This document shows, in pieces, positions 38,641 through 49,753 of a DNA stretch of 64,000 nucleotides. This stretch comes from Pyrocephalus nanus. Lineage: Eukaryota > Chordata > Aves > Passeriformes > Tyrannidae. The stretch's first letter is position 1. The number at the start of each line of letters is the position of its first letter. The notes under the pieces are model-generated. The model was not told where the DNA came from. It was given only the letters and a program-made list of their open reading frames with translations, and did not search any database. Location of the stretch: the NCBI GenBank assembly GCA_038380795.1, contig CM076259.1:70771741-70835740 (forward strand), given 5' to 3'. Made by a program: the position numbers and the translations under genes.

Positions 38641-38727
38641 ACTGGTGGAGCATCATCAGCAATGGATCAAATATTTTCTACTGTTTTTTTTTTTCCTTCT
38701 GATCATAGTGTCTTATAGTATTAGAAG

Positions 38728-38990
38728 CATTTACATTTGAAAAGACCTTTAAGATAATCAAGTCTAAATGTAAACCTAACTCTGTAAAGTCCCCTACTAA
38801 ATTATGTTCTCAGTTCACTGATTTTGTGATTTCATAACTCTCAGCTAAGTCCTACTTCAGACGACCAACTTAAAGGATAACACAGGCTGTGAGAAATCAT
38901 CTTTGCTCATCTCTACCCTTTTTGCAGGCCAGACCTGTTCAGAAAAAAAATTTCTTACAGGTATTACACTTGGATTAAGCTGTAAACTGC
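38728..38990 (-). mobile_element. CR1 LINE 3' end remnant
   Basis: The plus-strand text gaaaagacctttaagataat, followed by caagtct, and later aaacctaactctgtaaagtc and ccctactaaatt, matches the avian CR1 3' end read on the minus strand. Similarity is clear to about 38830 and weak after that. A stretch at 38925-38970 (cttttttgcaggccagacctgttcag in part) may be a more internal CR1 piece. Confidence 0.7.
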
Positions 38991-41900
38991 CCAGAGTGGT
39001 TAGATTTTTACTTAAGACTTTTTAAAAGCCTTTTGGTTCATTGTAACCTCTAATTAGTGTCTGGAGAAAGAGTCACACACTCTTCTCTAAGAGAAATTCT
39101 TTTTAATTTAGTGAGAAAAATAAGGTATTTCAACAAAATGTTGTAACAGTAGTAAAATACAACCAAAGAAAAAGCATTTCACTAAAACATTTAGAACAAA
39201 AATCCCATTCCACAGAAAACACCCACTACAAATAATCAATATACCAGCTTCAGTAAAACACAATTAATTGGTTTTAAGTTACCCACAAGAGAAGGAAAAG
39301 AAAAAAAGAAGAAGCTGTGCTGTAGCCAGTCACAGGCTGCAGCAGAGTGATGTGGGTGGGATAGCAGGCAGGTGTGCCTTGATTGACCACCCGGCTGCAG
39401 GGCCTTCAGTGATGCCGTGTGCTCTGCATGGGCTGAAGGCCTTGCCTTCCAGCTCTGCCATGTACCCGCTGGCCCAACCCTTCCCCACATGCGCACACAC
39501 ACACAGAGTGAGTTGGTTCTGACCCATATCAATGATTCGGTGAGATTTGGAACTAAGATCTCACAACAGGTGAGTTTGTTCAAGCTTTTATTGTCTCCAA
39601 GGATGAAGATTCCACAACCTCTAAATATCCTTGGAGTAATTTATTTTCCTGTAATGTTTATTGGCAAGTTCATACATTTTCTTGCAACTTCTGACTGTTG
39701 CCTTTCATTGTTTTGCTGTGTATCTCTGAGATGATACCATTAATGTCTCTCTCCTGAGAGAACTGTCAGTTCTGTGCTCAGCATGATGCAAACTATTTTC
39801 CTAACATTTCAAGTTTTTCTGTGCCCTATTTTTTTTTTCTGTATCTCCTTTTTCAATCCCAGGCACAGTTTTGTAAGGTCCTCTCAGACTTTCTAGCCAT
39901 CAATATAATACTTAAATAACTCAATATCTTTTCCAGACTCACAGATGTTACCCCAAGTGCTTTTTCAGGCTAAGAATGAAGATATTGAATAAAATTGATC
40001 ATACCAACCATCCTAAGTGACCTTTTTGTTAACCTTTCTCTGTTATGAAAAGTCACCATAAAGTATTAAAATATTTTCAACTCCTTAATCAATTCTTCTA
40101 GTAAGGCTGACTGTCATCCCACAACGTTCATGGACAACACCCACTGCCTGGCACTGAGGGGTCTGGTTGTTCCAAGGGCCTCAGAGACACAGGCAGAGCT
40201 CTGTAGCTGGTCTAATAGTGTTGTTTTACTGTATACTTCCTTTCTGCCTTTAAAAAGATTTTTACTTTATCAAGTTCAAGTTCTCTTTCCTGCCTGTTAG
40301 CTTCTCCTCTGCTTTTACTGAAAACACTCCTCCATGATATTTCTATTCTGATCACCACCCGATTGGTTCTGTTCTAATTAATATGAAACACATCTTTCCT
40401 GTACAGTTTCTTTAGGTTTTACATATGTAGCTGGCAATGTTACACAAGCTGTTGCCATGAGACCTCGACTGCCTGCTGGGCAGAACCCTAGCAAATTAAA
40501 TTTCACCCCTGAAATATTCCTCCTGTGTTTCCCTACTTTCTTGTTGCCAGCATGGGTTAGGACAAATAGTTCCGCCTTTCAAAATCAAATAGCTTTATTT
40601 GGTCATTTTTAGTATCTCAAATTCAGCAGTCAACTTAAGTAATTATCAAAATTACTGCTACCAACACCTTCTTCTTCCACCCTTGAAGATTCCCTTTTCC
40701 TTTACTCTACAGTACCTCTTTAATAAGTTAATAACAAAATTATTAGGCCTGGTCTTGCAGGTTACTTGTATCGCAGCTTCAGACATACCTAAAAGCATGG
40801 AGAAGAGTACAGGGAGAAGTGGATTTTATATTCTTAGGGATTCCCACTCCCAATGCAAACTAACCATTTACTACACTCTCTCTTGGTTGCTTAGCAGCTG
40901 ACTTTTTCTCCTCTCAGGCCAAAGAAAACTCTGCTTAATTATTGAGATCACCTTGAAAAGCCAGTCCTTTACAGAAGGAACCACTTAGCAGGTCTTGGCT
41001 AACTCAAGCACTGAACGAAAATGCAACTCCACAACCAAGATAACATCCATGGAATGTCCAAAGTCAGAATTCACCAAGCTTAGCAGCTTCAACATCAGCT
41101 CTCCCTCTGGCTTTTGCCTCAGAAAATTGCCATGAAAAAACTTCTCTGTGTCCTTTTTGTTATTTACCACTTTCTTTGCATTGCTGAGGAAAAAAAAATA
41201 GAGCAGCTCTAAATTTAAAAGCTGTTCAGGTGAAACTTAGATTTGTAGCCTTTTGCTTCCACTGACAAGACAAAAAAATCTACCAAAGTCCCATTTTTTA
41301 CTGTTGTCAGCCCTGACCTAAAGGATATTTGGAAGAGAAATTAATGAAAACTGACATTTGTAAGTTAAATTTTCCAATGCAGAACATGACTGTAAAAGGT
41401 TTAAGCAAATATGGGTATCAAAACCATTTTTGTAGTAAGAACTCTGAATTCAGGTTTATGCTCTGTTTTCTCTTTTTTCACAGTTTAGTCAGTTTCTCTC
41501 TTGATCAGACATCTTGTCTACAGCTCATTTCAGATGCAATATTCACAATATTTCTACTTACATCTTCCCACTCAACCTCTTCTGTTATTGAATTTTTAGG
41601 CCATGCTATCTATTTATGTCTGTTCAGTAGTGTTAAACATTATTCTATCAAAAGTTCAAGTCACCAGAAATACAGAAGGGAATAAGAATATATAAAGTCT
41701 GATGGTTTTATTAAAAAAAAACTTAAGCAGCAGATGCAGTAATGGAGACATTAAATTCCCAGTTAAATCTCAAAGAACAATGACAATAACAACAAACCTG
41801 AAACCAGAAAATTGAGTGCTAGAAGACATGAAGCTGAGAAAAGGAAAAGGAATAAATTTGGTCATGAGGAGGTGGGAAGATAACCAGAAGTTCGAAAAAA

Positions 41901-44900
41901 TAGCTGAACTTGTTTCAAGGAACTACAGCAGAAGGAAATCAGTTTATAATCTCTATAACTATTTTGTCTATGACTGCTAATAAAAAGAGAGCAAACTATT
42001 ATAAATATATTTAATATGCATTTTCTCTGGAAAATTTTGGATGGAGCACAAATAAAAAACATTTGCAATCTATAAATTTGATCAGCCTTGTACTCTCAGA
42101 TCCAAATATCAAAACTCAGTGTTTTATGTCAGATATATTTTTATCAAAAAATCATTAATCTGAAGCTATCTGAATATAAATATTTCAAGAAAGTGCTCTT
42201 CCTTGTGGTAATGTGAAGTCAAACTAGTACTAACTAGTCCAGTTTCATCATTCTTTGTTTAAATACATCTAAATGTCAACTGTGGCACATTCAGCACCTC
42301 TTAAGTGTTCTCATCTTATGATTATTTCCTTTTCATGTATTTCCTTATAGCATTACTTATTAATCTAACCTAAGTTTTTATGCTAATTTATACTAATTTA
42401 TGCTAACTAATGCATCTTAGCCTTATGCAAAAGTGTCAAACACTTATGTGGATCTCAGATGAAACAAAGGGTTTTCAGCATTCTGTTGATCTGCACCAGA
42501 ATATTTCATATCTGATAAGTTGTTACAGTTTTTCTGTGAAAATCAACCTGAAATGTAATGCAGATCTAAAGAACATGCCTAAAAGGTCATTATATATTTA
42601 AGCTTATGTTTCATTTAGAAATACAGTTCTTAAAATAAAAGTAAGCCGTATAACTGTAAATAGTGGTGTAAATATGTGTCTGAAGGGATATGCTGACTCA
42701 GAATCTGTATGTAATATCATGATCTGCAGGATCATGACTGCAGACTAATATATATATAGATAACTTTTACATCAAAATATATTCTTGGTCAAAGACTTCT
42801 TTATCTTTTTTTTTTCCCATTTTGAAGTTATTTCTGTGTGCTTACACTCAGTGTATTTCACTCCATCTACCACCAAGTGTAATGACAGATGTCTTCAACT
42901 TAGCCCTCAAATGGCCTTTGTTAAAACTGCAGCGCAAACATCAATTGACATTTTTAAGGTCATGAACAATCCCACTTAAAAGTAAGATTAAATAAAAGTT
43001 CACTTTGTAACCCAAACCAAACAAAAGTGCAGAGTTCTCAAAATGCTATTAACAGCTGTATTGTAGACACAATTAATTCTAGTGTCTGAATCTGAGGACA
43101 AAGCCCATCTTGAAAGACCTGTATCTTATTTTCTATAAGATATATTGGCATTTTATATATCTTACTGTATCATTTACAAACTTAGAATAAAATTTCATGA
43201 AGATAACAAGAGAAAAGAGCGTTGTTTTCAGTTGTTGAATTTCTTTTTCAGTTCTTTTCTATCAGAAAATGTAAAGCACCAACTTATTAATTTTAGAAGT
43301 CCTTTCATAGTGGATTCTGTAATAGATGTATATACCTTAAGATACTGTTCATTCCTGTAAACTTTTTGTAATTTCCAACTAAAATTGGTAACAATGAGGT
43401 ATATGAAGTGATATAGGTAGAGAACTGATAATTTTAATATGTATAGCCATATAAGTGCGGACTTAAATTACCTATTTAGTGTGTATGTATTTGCCTATTG
43501 GATAAGATAATTTATCAAGTATAATCTAAATCTCTGTTGTGGTTTCTTTAAAAGTAGTGTGTGATCTTGAACAGAAAGGAATTAAACCAAATTTGCTTCA
43601 GTGGTGCTCAAAACCTCAGTACTACTGCGAGTATTGGAAAGGAACCAAAAATTTATACAAGACATTTGTATTATTCACACAATGAATAGAAAGCTATTTT
43701 AGGTGTTTGTAGTTTCTTAAAAATACAGTCTATTTCCCTGCTGTTCCTCTTTATGGATTACATTTACAACTGTGCAGGACAAGAGACAAATATGCACCAT
43801 AATACCAGTGGAAATATCAGAAAGAAACTTGCAGGGATATTTTATAGGCTTTCTCTGATTTCCTTCAAAGTACCTTGTATTCTCATCCAGGAGATGCTGA
43901 GAAGCAAAGAGTTGTATAATTCTGAATTCTATGAGCCCATCTCATCAGTACCAAATATAGCTGCTACAAAGCAGAAGGGTTTTTATTATCTCTCTCACTA
44001 ACAAGTATTACCATCTTTCTACACACTGTTTCAGGTCAGTGCTATCATAAGGTAGTGAAAGAAGAACAGTACAATATGTTTTCTTGTTTGCTGTTAGTCT
44101 GCTATTTTATCCATCTTTGCCTTTTCTTCTGTTATTGTCCTAACTGTGATCTTCACCAGGTAAGAGATGTGAAAAATGTTCCCATTCTCATTTTCTGCTC
44201 ATGTACAAGATACTTTTGTCTTGCTACCTTTGGTATCTCTTACTCATGAAATCTTGGCACTGTTGCATCATTTCTGATTACCTGATTCTACTTGTGCTGT
44301 CACTAGTCTTTTTCTGAAAATACACTTCATCTTCCTGACAGTGTACAAGAATGCAACTGATCCAGTCCTGAAATTTTATCTGGTATCAAAATCTGCTCCA
44401 AATATTGAGAGATTGAACAGCTTTTTGCAGTGCTTTACAACTATAATACATCAATTTATAAGTTGCATAAACATAGGAAACTACAGCAAAAAAAATCAAG
44501 AGATATATAATTTGTTTCAATTATTATTAAATTTTATTTTTAAGGATAAAATATATAAAGCAAAATAGTAAATGAAAGAATTAAAAGAAACATTTAAGAC
44601 TGTAACGTGTGGTATCAGATTTCATATTCCAAAACCTACTGTCCTTTGTGCGGATAATATTTGTGATTATGCATGAAGTATTGTACTATCAACTTCAAAT
44701 AAAAATAGTACAGGAGAGAGAAATGTCCTATTTTAAGTAACATAGACAAAGAAGGAGAATGATGTATGGAGCTTAATTTATGGCCAAATTTAAAAAAACA
44801 AACCAAAACAACAAACAAACAACAAAAAACCAATACAAAACCCCATAGCAACAACACAATGCCCAATCAAACAACAAAGAGCTGATGTCCTAGACTTTAT

Positions 44901-46257
44901 TGAGCATTATGGAGGCTGTAATACAAAAACCAGCATTAGCTTTGAAATGGAGGCATTCTTCTTCTGAAAGCAAACTGGTAAGACTGGATCCAATACTTCC
45001 TGTATAGTTTTTGTTTGTACAAAGTATATTTGATAGGCAGGGTTTTTTAATAACTTTTCCAACACTTTTGTAGCTTGGTAGATTTTTGAAAACAGACACT
45101 CCTTTGTCTGGGGTAGTAGTTCCAAGGATGAAAGAATCCAAAACCTCAGAACCTAATGTTAGTAAACAATTGGAAAAGGAAACGGAAAGTTGTATCTCAA
45201 ATTCAATTCTTTTTTAAAATATAAAGTTATGGCTGTGTGAAACTTGGTTAATTCTGAATTTATATTTAGGCTGAATGCCAACATAAAACTTTGTTTAGAT
45301 CCCTCAATTCACTTTTGAATCTGCTTCTTTAGTATCTAGGGCATTGATTGTAAAGGATGATACCCAAAAGTGTAAGTAACACATGATGAATTCCAAACAC
45401 TTTGCAGAAGCAGTGGGAGGTATTGTGACTCAAGTGGTATTGAGTTGAGACCCCAAGATGTAAAGCCATCTGGTCAGTTAAAATTAAAAGGGAGGAACTG
45501 ATGAATAGTTGACCCTTTAACATAAATGCACTATATATCTCCAACCCAATGTAATAATAGCTTAAACTAGATTTTGGATGTTATGACAACTATCACAAGT
45601 GAAAAGGAATGTGAAGCAACAGCTGACTGACATCTGTGGTGGACAACAAGACATCTATGATTAAAAGGAATTAATTTTGCACAGTTCCTAGCAGATTACA
45701 CAAAGAATGTCTAGTGTGGTAGGAAAACACAGAAAATAAATTATTATCACTGTCCTAGCATCATGTAAGAAGAGTACCAGGACCCAGGAAGATGCATTGA
45801 ACCTCAGCCTTTATTATGGGTATGTGGAAGATGTAATCAATAGTTTCTTAACCATAAAATAACATCTTTGTAATAGACATGAAGCTAAATTGAGCAGGAT
45901 AGCATTCCAGATCATGTATGCTCTAATAGAAGTGATAAAAGGAAGGTCTTTATAGAGACTGAGGAATGAGAGGGCTTCATACTTTTCAGAGTATTGACTC
46001 CCATGTAAGTGGCATGTTGAAAGAATAATTAAAGTATATTGTACAGAATTTGTGGTGAAATGCAAAAGGTACTCCTATCTTGATGGTCCTTATTTTCAAA
46101 ATTATTACTGAGCAAAGAGTAAAGAGGAATGACTCGATACGAATTGGGTAAACCCGCAAAATTTTAAAGGTTAAATCTCAGCAATGTTCAGAAGAATTTT
46201 AACTGCAAGATTTGTTAAATCAAAACCCACATTTATGCCATATATGAGAGACTGAAA
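38991..46257. other. Non-coding DNA, no gene recognised
   Basis: A GC-richer stretch lies at 39308-39560. It contains a 9-bp-arm hairpin (ggccttcag 39401-39409, ctgaaggcc 39433-39441) and overlapping open frames on both strands, none recognisable. A moderately GC stretch lies at 40090-41170. An exon-like window is at 44035-44159 (see findings), and an A/C-rich tract at 44790-44845. The rest is AT-rich. Confidence 0.5.
44790..44845. repeat. A/C-rich low-complexity tract
   Basis: CAAA and CAAC motifs. The minus-strand frame through it is low-complexity. Confidence 0.85.
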
Positions 46258-47100
46258 TGTTAAGGGTTAATGACTCTAACAATGGGCCACTTGCAAAAGT
46301 AGCAGGGTTTGCACCCCACAACTGAAGGGGAGAAGGAGAAGAGTTTTATTCTGTGTGGTGGTGAAACCTATGATCTGCCTAAGACTTAGGGGGTGCGCAG
46401 TCACAACAAGAGGATGACCACGACAAACTGACTTTTGATCAGATAAACTGATTGAGCCATGCTATTTATTATGGACCTGATAACCTATGACTGATGCCTT
46501 AAACAAGCTGTTTTCTGGCCAGATAAGGGAAAAGGCCGATAAGCAGCAGATCCTGCAGAGCTGCGGCGTTGTCTTCTATCATGCCATTTCCCTCTGATAA
46601 GGCACAAGTGGCTCAACTACACAGCTGTGAGAAGCAGAGTTGAACAGCGATCATGTCATTAGAAGAGGCCATAAATCATCAAAGACCCCTAAAGCGCCCC
46701 CAAACTCATCTTAAAGCTCCCCCTACCCAGGGGAGGTACCTGGGCATTCCCACCTGAACCTGACCATATATTTAACCACTGAACGTTTTCTTTTGTGGAC
46801 TTCCCCCACTCCCAACGAAACAAGACTGCCACCTTCACTTTGACCAGTGGATTTCTAAACTGCAACAACCAAGCCTTGTTGCTAGATCCATGGACAGTGA
46901 TACCTTTCCTCTCCGCTATCTACTCTTATCCTTTCTCTCTCTTTCTTTCTTCTCCGCATGAATTTTCTAAAGTGATATATTTATACATTCATATTGTTAC
47001 GTTTTTATAGATAATAACAAAAAGGCTACATATCTCTTTGCCACTTCAATGACATTGCTCCAAAATAAACCTGCCATATATATATATGTGTGTGAAGTTA
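46258..47100 (+). mobile_element. Probable long avian ERV LTR
   Basis: The block is GC-richer than its surroundings and starts TGTTAAGGGTTAATG. On the plus strand it has a TATA-like box (ccatatatttaacc, about 46763-46776), then about 290 bp later an AATAAA signal (about 47064-47069) followed by a TA/TG repeat. The C/T-rich part at about 46910-46960 and the text before AATAAA resemble an avian ERV LTR R region that I recall. The right end is not fixed, because no convincing CA plus target duplication is seen. It may extend to about 47153. Confidence 0.6.
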
Positions 47101-49287
47101 GGATGGAAGAACTCGTGGGGTTACCTGAAGGCAGCAGTGGATATGGGGCCCCACATATAAAAATAATCAGTAAGAAGAAAGGCATTGCCTGATTTTGTTT
47201 GTTTTCTTTGCAAATGCAAATTTCTTTTGTGGGATGGGGATTGTGGTTTTTTCAGGAACATAAAAAGATTATGAAATCATATGCAGATGTGATTTATGAT
47301 ACCAAGAGCCCATCTGAGGAGAAAAAGTTAAAAAAAAATAAAAATAAAAGAATGAAATGAAAAAAGAAGCATGAAAATAGAAGACAAAGCTCTAACAATC
47401 AGTAGACATGAATTCTTGTAGTTTTATTTCAGGGCTAAGGATATGCACTGGGAAGACACTATTAGTATCCATCTTGTACAAACATCTTGAGTTCTTATTG
47501 CTGTTGTGTAGTAAGTCAAGATTTATATTGTGAAGTGTTCATTTACAATCCTTTCTACCCACACTAAGTACCTTTAAAAATGCATCATCTGAGACAAATG
47601 ATCAGGAGCTCATTGAAAAATTGCTGCACATTTACAACTGACTATGACTTTATTAGGAGTCATAGACCATACATTACTTAAAAGCTGATCAGTACAGCAG
47701 TATGCCAAGGAAAACAGTGTTTATATCCTACTGCAAGCATCTTTTTTTTTTTTTTTTTTTTTTTTTGCTACAAGGTAGCTTACTGGTAACGACGATCTTC
47801 TGAGTATCTCCTTAGCTACAATTCTGCAGAGGCTGCTTAATTAACTTTGTAGTGTTAGAAAACCATGACTTTGTATACTGTACAGACTTGGGCTAGGAAT
47901 TTTATAACACACAGAGTTTACTGGATTTTACTCGATACATAATCTTTCTCTGTGTATCAATGGCAACATATAGTAACCGTCTGTCTCACCTAATACCTAT
48001 AGCAGTATATATCTCATTACTATTCATTATGGTCTGGCTTGGATAATTCTTCTTCCACAATATTATCTATAACACAAATTTCATCTTCAGAAGATATTGT
48101 GTAAATCCCATTTATAGAATGCAGGTGCATTTCCCACTTCAGAATCCAGGCGTATCCACTTTCCATCTCCACATTATGGTTAGGACTGAGTGCAAACTAC
48201 CCTATATCCTTGTTTTTATAAAAAGAGTAATTCAGGCTCCAGCAGGCATCTAATCTACCCAGTTAATGGTCAACCTCCCTGGGTTGTGTTGCAGCACATC
48301 TGCAGATAACAAGTCTAAGTGCATCATAAAGCCATAGATAAAGACCTTGAAGGAATCAGTTCTGACTTTTCCAGGAGTTATTTCATATATTAATAAAAGC
48401 CTATGATTGTACTTGTGTCACTTCCTAAGTGCAACAGCTATGGTAATATTAATGAAAAAACATGTAAAGCAAGCCTTAATAACCGTGATTCTGTGATTGT
48501 GATACTGCACTTTGATAGAAATAGAAGGGGAATTTTTGGGACAGCAAGACAAAAATCATGACAGGCATCTGAGGGCATGAAAATATTTTTATCTCTAATT
48601 AAAATCACTGAAATGTACACTCACGGACTAGTCACCGTAATTGTTTTGTCCTCATCACACATTATGAATTCACCATATGGACTGTTCTGCAGAAAGCTTT
48701 TATTTCCATACCCTCCAACTCTCAGAGCTAAGAAAATAACACAACATTGAACAAGACTCCAAGAGTGCATTTATATTGCTCCTCTGCTTGGTTTTGTTTC
48801 CTGTGGCATTATTATCAAAAAGGAAAATGCATGCTTCTTCTGTCATGAACTAAACATGGAGACTTAGAAGTTTAGAAAACTTTTGCAGACACCAGATGTA
48901 TAAATTTACATTTATTTCCATGTTCAGTTTGGATTTTAGGAATGGAAAGATATCTGATAATAGAATTTATATATATTTGAGTGGAAGGGCATGCATGTTC
49001 ACTGAGAAGTTGCTACTTTTTTCTTCCCTTTTGGCTCTGTGAAGGGTGTTCTGAAGGAGCTCTTGACTCCATGCAGCTGACTTGCTGAAAACTGAATAAA
49101 CCCATACTGCAGAATATATAATCATGTTGGTAGTTTTTATTCAAACCAAATTAAACATAATAATCATATCCCAAGGATGACTTGACATGTAAGCCTTTTT
49201 ATTCTGTTCACTCCGTATGGGCAGGTTGTGTTCAGTAACATAAGGACTGAGCTCATTCACATTATTCTAGTTTTAGATCAGTAATAG
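47101..49287. other. AT-rich non-coding DNA with a poly-T tract
   Basis: No gene is recognised. A T25 run lies at 47742-47766. Small open frames lie on both strands without support. Confidence 0.6.
47742..47766. repeat. 25-base poly-T tract
   Basis: Uninterrupted T run. No retroposed gene is recognised next to it. Confidence 0.92.
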
Positions 49288-49753
49288 TGTGGGGTGGTTT
49301 AGACCTGTCTGGATGCCACACGCCCACCAAAGCTGCAAGTGGACAGGGTAGAAAAAATATAATGAAAGGCTCATGAGTTGAGATAAGGGCAGGGAGAGAT
49401 CACTCATCCATTGCCATCACGGGCAAAACTAGGCTTGGGGAGATTAGTTAATTAATAACCAGAAAAATCAGAATAGGGTAATGAGAAGTAAAACAGATCT
49501 TAAGAACACCTTCCCTCCACACGTCTCTCCTTCCTGGGCTCTACTGCTCTCCCCACTAACAGGTGGTGCAGGGAGATGGGGAATGGAGGTTATGGTCAGT
49601 TCATTACATTTTTCTGTGCTGCTTCCTTCTCAGGGGGAGGAGTCCTTCCCCTGCTCCAGTGTGGGTCCCTCCCGTGGGAGACAGTCCTCCATGAACTTCT
49701 GCAGTGTGAGCACCACCCTCGCTACCAAAACCTGGCTGCACAAACCCAAGACA
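49288..49753 (+). mobile_element. Avian ERV solo LTR with internal deletion, family copy 2
   Basis: Starts TGTGGGGTGG and ends caaacccaagaca, the TGT...ACA ends of a known avian LTR family. Recognised landmarks in order: gatgccacacgcccaccaaa, a TATA-like aaatataatgaaaggctc (about 49354-49371), gagataagggcagggagaga, cacgggcaaaact, a mutated AATAAA (about 49485), ggtcagttcatta, cagggggagga, and gtgggtccctcccgtgggag. The family normally carries more sequence before cgctaccaaaacc, so part is deleted near 49718. TATA then poly-A order supports plus orientation. Flanks show no clean target duplication. The 92- and 96-codon frames inside are not genes. Confidence 0.85.

Noticed and set aside
38925..38970. 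Micro-exon-like pattern ttttttgcag...ttacag|gtatta
   Set aside because: It lies in or beside CR1-derived sequence, and the acceptor/donor pair encloses only about 31 bases with no coding evidence.
46253..47376. Matching tgaaa 5-mers (46253-46257 and 47372-47376) as a target duplication for the 46.3-kb LTR
   Set aside because: The right-hand site lies in A-rich low-complexity sequence where tgaaa recurs several times, so the match is expected by chance.
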